DNA from: an uncultured Burkholderiales bacterium
GTDB taxonomy: Bacteria; Pseudomonadota; Gammaproteobacteria; Burkholderiales; Burkholderiaceae
DNA: 15,639 nt
Assembly: GCA_946480465.1 (NCBI GenBank)
Contig: CAMLJY010000110.1
Location: 1 to 15,639 of the forward strand
Direction: 5' to 3'
Shown here: in pieces, positions 14,085 through 15,639 of the stretch
Position numbering within the stretch: the first letter of the stretch is position 1
Layout of the letters: each line of letters starts with the position of its first letter
The notes under the pieces: model-generated
Told to the model about the DNA's origin: nothing
Seen by the model: the letters and a program-made list of their open reading frames with translations, nothing else
Databases searched by the model: none
Made by a program: the position numbers and the translations under genes

Positions 14085-15353
14085 TCACAGCTCGGGGGTG
14101 ATGCGGACCATGAGCACGCCATGCGGCGCCACCGTGCCGCCATGGCTGCCGCGCACCTGGGTCGTGACCTTCTTCGACCACAGGTCCTTGACCCTGGCCT
14201 TCAAGCCCGCCGGCAGGTTGAGCTGATCCCAGCTGACCTTCATCTCGGCCGGCGCCTTGCCGCGGTTGAACAGCACCACCGCGTGCTCGCCGCCCTTCAG
14301 CGGGCGGGCCCAGATCTCCTGCTCGCCCTGCTTCCAGATGCGCCGGCCCTGCTGGCCCAGCGGGTCCTGGTCGACCGCGATGACGTCGCGGTTGGTCAGG
14401 ATGCGGCGCGTGTCGGCGTCCATCGTCGACAGGTCGTTGCCGGCCACCAGCGGCGCTGCCAGCATCGCCCACAGCGAGAAGTGCGACTCGTACTCGGTGC
14501 TCGTCATGCCGCCGTTGCCCACCTCCAGCATGTCGGGGTCGTTCCAGGCATTGGGGCTCGAATGGCGCCAGCGCTCGGCCTGCAGGTCGAGGATGTTGGT
14601 CATGCCGATCGACCAGTCCTTCTTGCCCTCCCAGGCGTCGAAGATGTCGCCGGTGGTGCGCCACAGGTGGCCCACCGCGGGCGCCCAGCGTTCCGGCTGG
14701 TTGACGCCCCACTCGCAGATCGACAGCACGATGTCGCGCCCCGATGCGCGCAGCGCCTTGGCCATGATGGTGTAGGCCGCCTCGGCATTGCGCGGGCCGG
14801 TGTGGCACCAGTCGTACTTCAGGTAGTCCACGCCCCACTTGGCGTACTGGCGCGCGTCCTGGAACTCGTGGCCGGCGCTGCCGGGGCGGCCGCCGCAGGT
14901 GAGGGCGCCGGCATCGGAGTACAGGCCGAACTTCAGCCCCTTGGAGTGCACGTAGTCGGCCAGGGCCTTGATGCCGCTGGGAAAGCGCTCGGGGTCGGCG
15001 ACGATGTTGCCGTCCGCGTCACGGCTTTTCTGCCAGCAGTCGTCGATGACGATGTACTGGTAGCCGGCGTCCTTCATGCCGGAGGCGACCATCGCGTCGG
15101 CCTGCTGGCGCACCAGCGCCTCGTTGATGTTGCAGCCGAACTTGTTCCAGGAGTTCCAGCCCATCGGCGGCGTGGGCGCCAGCAGCGGCTTCGGGGCCTC
15201 GAGCTTCAGCGTCTCGTGGCCGAAGGCCGGGCCCGCGAAGGCGGCGAGCAGGACCAGGGCAGCCGCGAGCGACGGCAGGGCGGTGCGCCGCTCGGCGACG
15301 GGCTGGCGGGGAAAGCCGGTGCTGATGCGGGGGCTGGTATCGGATGACGGCAT
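14085..15353 (-). CDS. GH27 alpha-galactosidase
   Basis: This 422-residue, canonical GH27 enzyme hydrolyses terminal alpha-D-galactosides by a retaining mechanism. After a polar n-region of about 23 residues ending in ERR, a hydrophobic core (LAAALVLLAAFAG) leads to a predicted Sec cleavage near AFG|HE (45), so it is probably periplasmic. The barrel has PPMGWNSWNKF, the sugar-binding pair Asp104-Asp105 in VIDDCW, the nucleophile Asp181 in YLKYDWC and the acid/base Asp236 in WRTTGD. A C-terminal Greek-key sandwich of about 90 residues ends in TPEL. Length and all key residues are typical. It is the first gene of the array, behind the AT-rich promoter-like region. The start has no good Shine-Dalgarno and gives an unusually long n-region, but no alternative start codon precedes the hydrophobic core. 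The similar barrel at 5713-7131 is a diverged paralogue. Confidence 0.95.
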   Translation of the reverse strand: MPSSDTSPRISTGFPRQPVAERRTALPSLAAALVLLAAFAGPAFGHETLKLEAPKPLLAPTPPMGWNSWNKFGCNINEALVRQQADAMVASGMKDAGYQYIVIDDCWQKSRDADGNIVADPERFPSGIKALADYVHSKGLKFGLYSDAGALTCGGRPGSAGHEFQDARQYAKWGVDYLKYDWCHTGPRNAEAAYTIMAKALRASGRDIVLSICEWGVNQPERWAPAVGHLWRTTGDIFDAWEGKKDWSIGMTNILDLQAERWRHSSPNAWNDPDMLEVGNGGMTSTEYESHFSLWAMLAAPLVAGNDLSTMDADTRRILTNRDVIAVDQDPLGQQGRRIWKQGEQEIWARPLKGGEHAVVLFNRGKAPAEMKVSWDQLNLPAGLKARVKDLWSKKVTTQVRGSHGGTVAPHGVLMVRITPEL

Positions 15354-15414
15354 GGAGGCGGTTCGAGGAAGGGTGGGCCCGGCGGAAACGCGCGGTGAAC
15401 TCCTCGCCGAGCGC

Positions 15415-15434
15415 TTGATATTCCGCTATATCAA
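15415..15434. promoter_or_regulatory. Inverted repeat, candidate operator 1
   Basis: Arms TTGATAT (15415-15421) and ATATCAA (15428-15434) are perfectly complementary around 6 nt (20 bp in all). The site is about 60 bp before the first gene's start and just downstream of the candidate -10, a position suited to repression. No regulator family can be assigned. Confidence 0.5.
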
Positions 15435-15439
15435 CGATG

Positions 15440-15464
15440 ATAGTTCGGCTTTCGCATGAACTAT
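15440..15464. promoter_or_regulatory. Inverted repeat, candidate operator 2
   Basis: Arms ATAGTTC (15440-15446) and GAACTAT (15458-15464) are perfectly complementary around 11 nt, with arm centres 18 bp apart (nearly two helical turns). It falls between the candidate -35 and -10 elements. Its sequence differs from the repeat at 15415-15434, so two regulators are possible. Confidence 0.5.
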
Positions 15465-15520
15465 TCAAGGTAAACACCTATGCATTGCTCGCGCCCGTGG
15501 GGAGGGCGTGAGTGCGGCGG

Positions 15521-15583
15521 GCGCAGGGCGCAGGGCACAGGGCACAGGGCACAGGGCGCACGGCGCACGGCGCACGGCGCAGG
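15521..15583. repeat. 7-bp tandem repeat, nine units
   Basis: Nine consecutive 7-bp units occur in blocks: GCGCAGG x2, GCACAGG x3, GCGCACG x3, GCGCAGG x1. The blocks of identical variants suggest local duplication by slippage. The array is non-coding as far as visible and abuts an 8-bp array. Confidence 0.93.
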
Positions 15584-15615
15584 TGCGCAGGTGCGCAGGT
15601 GCGCAGGTGCGCAGG
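15584..15615. repeat. 8-bp tandem repeat, four units
   Basis: Four exact copies of TGCGCAGG directly continue the 7-bp array; the unit equals the 7-bp unit GCGCAGG plus one T. The perfect copies suggest recent expansion. Confidence 0.93.
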
Positions 15616-15639
15616 GCGGTCAGGCGATGGCCTGCCGCG

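Larger units (their letters stand above)
15354..15520 (-). promoter_or_regulatory. Upstream region of the array with probable promoter
   Basis: No coding region is convincing here. The stretch 15415-15485 is clearly more AT-rich than its surroundings. Read on the minus strand it offers TTGAAT (15468-15463) as a possible -35 and TATCAT (15442-15437) as a possible -10, but the spacing of 20 nt is too long for a good sigma-70 promoter, so the exact promoter is unresolved. Two perfect inverted repeats lie in or just downstream of it. Confidence 0.45.

Noticed and set aside
10872..15347. A plus-strand open frame of nearly 1500 codons opposite GH127, GH74 and GH27
   Set aside because: Its translation is low-complexity Ala/Gly/Arg/Val-rich with no domain motifs, while the opposite strand has complete enzymes with catalytic residues. 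High GC at third positions removes stops from the complementary frame.
15019..15477. A minus-strand frame starting in the AT-rich upstream region (152 codons)
   Set aside because: Most of it is an out-of-frame shadow of GH27; the first ~35 residues show no motif and it would occupy the probable promoter.
15468..15479. Short inverted repeat AGGT-N4-ACCT near the candidate promoter
   Set aside because: Four-base arms are expected by chance; noted only because it adjoins two stronger repeats.
15521..15615. Possible CRISPR array
   Set aside because: The units are 7-8 bp and contiguous, with no unique spacers and no cas genes; this is a simple tandem repeat.

Overview
The window is very GC-rich and tightly packed, with strong G/C at codon third positions and long spurious open frames on the non-coding strand. 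It looks like a proteobacterial chromosome. Twin-arginine leaders, the enzyme set and the general protein style suggest a plant- or soil-associated Betaproteobacterium (Burkholderiales, perhaps the Roseateles/Mitsuaria/Pelomonas side) or a Xanthomonadales relative. This taxonomic guess is inference only; no marker gene is present.

Layout. Positions 1-657 (+) hold the C-terminal half of a fumarase/aspartase-superfamily lyase cut by the window edge. The rest, from 15353 down to 711, is one minus-strand array of seven exported carbohydrate-active enzymes in this transcriptional order: GH27 alpha-galactosidase (14085-15353), GH74 xyloglucanase with two N-terminal accessory modules (11166-13982), GH127-type beta-L-arabinofuranosidase (9068-10966), GH97 retaining-type alpha-galactosidase (7128-9065), a second, divergent GH27 enzyme (5713-7131), GH31 alpha-xylosidase carrying a PA14 module (2725-5700), and a SASA-domain carbohydrate acetylesterase (711-2675). 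The last five genes are separated by -4 to 49 bp. Two larger gaps (102 bp and 199 bp) flank GH74, and the second contains a perfect 10-bp hairpin. The array and the lyase gene converge at 658-710. Upstream of the first gene lie an AT-rich promoter-like stretch with two perfect inverted repeats and, further out, a compound tandem repeat that changes from a 7-bp to an 8-bp unit.

How the genes fit together. GH74 (backbone cleavage), GH31 (removal of alpha-1,6-xylose) and a SASA/CE20-like esterase (removal of O-acetyl groups) are the recognised core of bacterial xyloglucan utilisation. The GH127 enzyme would remove terminal beta-L-arabinofuranose. This, with the esterase, suggests O-acetylated arabinoxyloglucan of the kind found in Solanaceae, whose T side chain ends in beta-L-Araf. 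The GH27 pair and GH97 would remove alpha-D-galactose or beta-L-arabinopyranose. The divergent GH27 has Ile where its paralogue has the second Asp of the sugar-binding Asp-Asp pair, a type of change linked in characterised GH27 enzymes to beta-L-arabinopyranosidase activity. The window contains no beta-galactosidase, alpha-L-arabinofuranosidase, fucosidase, beta-glucosidase, TonB-dependent transporter or regulator, so the locus probably continues upstream beyond 15639 or relies on genes elsewhere.

I see no RNA genes, insertion sequences, CRISPR arrays, phage genes or att sites.
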